The position numbers and the translations under genes were made by a program. A stretch of 6,125 bases of DNA from Anaerolineales bacterium (lineage in GTDB: Bacteria > Chloroflexota > Anaerolineae > Anaerolineales > UBA11858). The notes under the pieces were generated by a model, which was not told where the DNA came from, did not search any database, and saw only the letters and a list, made by a program, of their open reading frames with translations. Below, one piece after another: positions 6,122-6,125 of the stretch. The DNA is taken from contig WFTY01000286.1 of the NCBI GenBank assembly GCA_015485245.1, positions 1 through 6,125 of the forward strand, read 5' to 3'. The number at the start of each line of letters is the position of its first letter. The first letter of the stretch is position 1.

Positions 6122-6125
6122 AGGC

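Overview
This is a 6.1 kb window of GC-rich bacterial chromosome. It holds four genes: two lie on the plus strand as a tight pair, one is a minus-strand fragment at the left edge, and one long minus-strand gene fills the right side. No tRNA, rRNA, CRISPR array, insertion sequence or phage gene is visible. The gene set (mutS2, class II GlpX-type fructose bisphosphatase, SulP transporter) fits a free-living bacterium. The high GC content, together with short TADRR-encoding palindromic repeats lodged inside a gene, reminds me of Chloroflexota (Anaerolineae-like) genomes. That placement is an inference from recall and is not proven here.

Left edge (1-193, minus): the first 64 codons of a calcineurin-like metallophosphoesterase, read leftwards out of the window. 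Bases 194-553 form a divergent intergenic region. It has a candidate extended -10 promoter for the phosphoesterase, a candidate -35/-10 promoter for the plus-strand pair, and a 10-bp direct repeat.

Middle (554-3696, plus): a two-gene operon. The first gene encodes a 721-residue SulP anion transporter with a cytosolic STAS domain and an added C-terminal rhodanese domain. The second overlaps it by 4 bases (ATGA) and encodes a GlpX-like class II fructose-1,6-bisphosphatase with substitutions at several positions that are active-site residues in E. coli GlpX. Anion uptake (sulfate or bicarbonate) and a sugar-bisphosphatase therefore look co-expressed. A bicarbonate/carbon-fixation reading and a sulfur-assimilation reading are both possible, and the fused rhodanese leans towards sulfur.

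Right (3719-6121, minus): a nearly complete or complete mutS2 gene, convergent with the operon and only 22 bp away. It has all the expected parts: N-terminal core, MutS-type ATPase, coiled coil, KOW-like barrel and C-terminal Smr domain. Two short GC-rich repeat-like segments sit in frame in its linkers, one just before the ATPase and one just before Smr. They share an exact 12-mer that is read in different frames in the two places, which points to DNA-level repeat insertion rather than protein duplication. This is the most unusual signal in the window.
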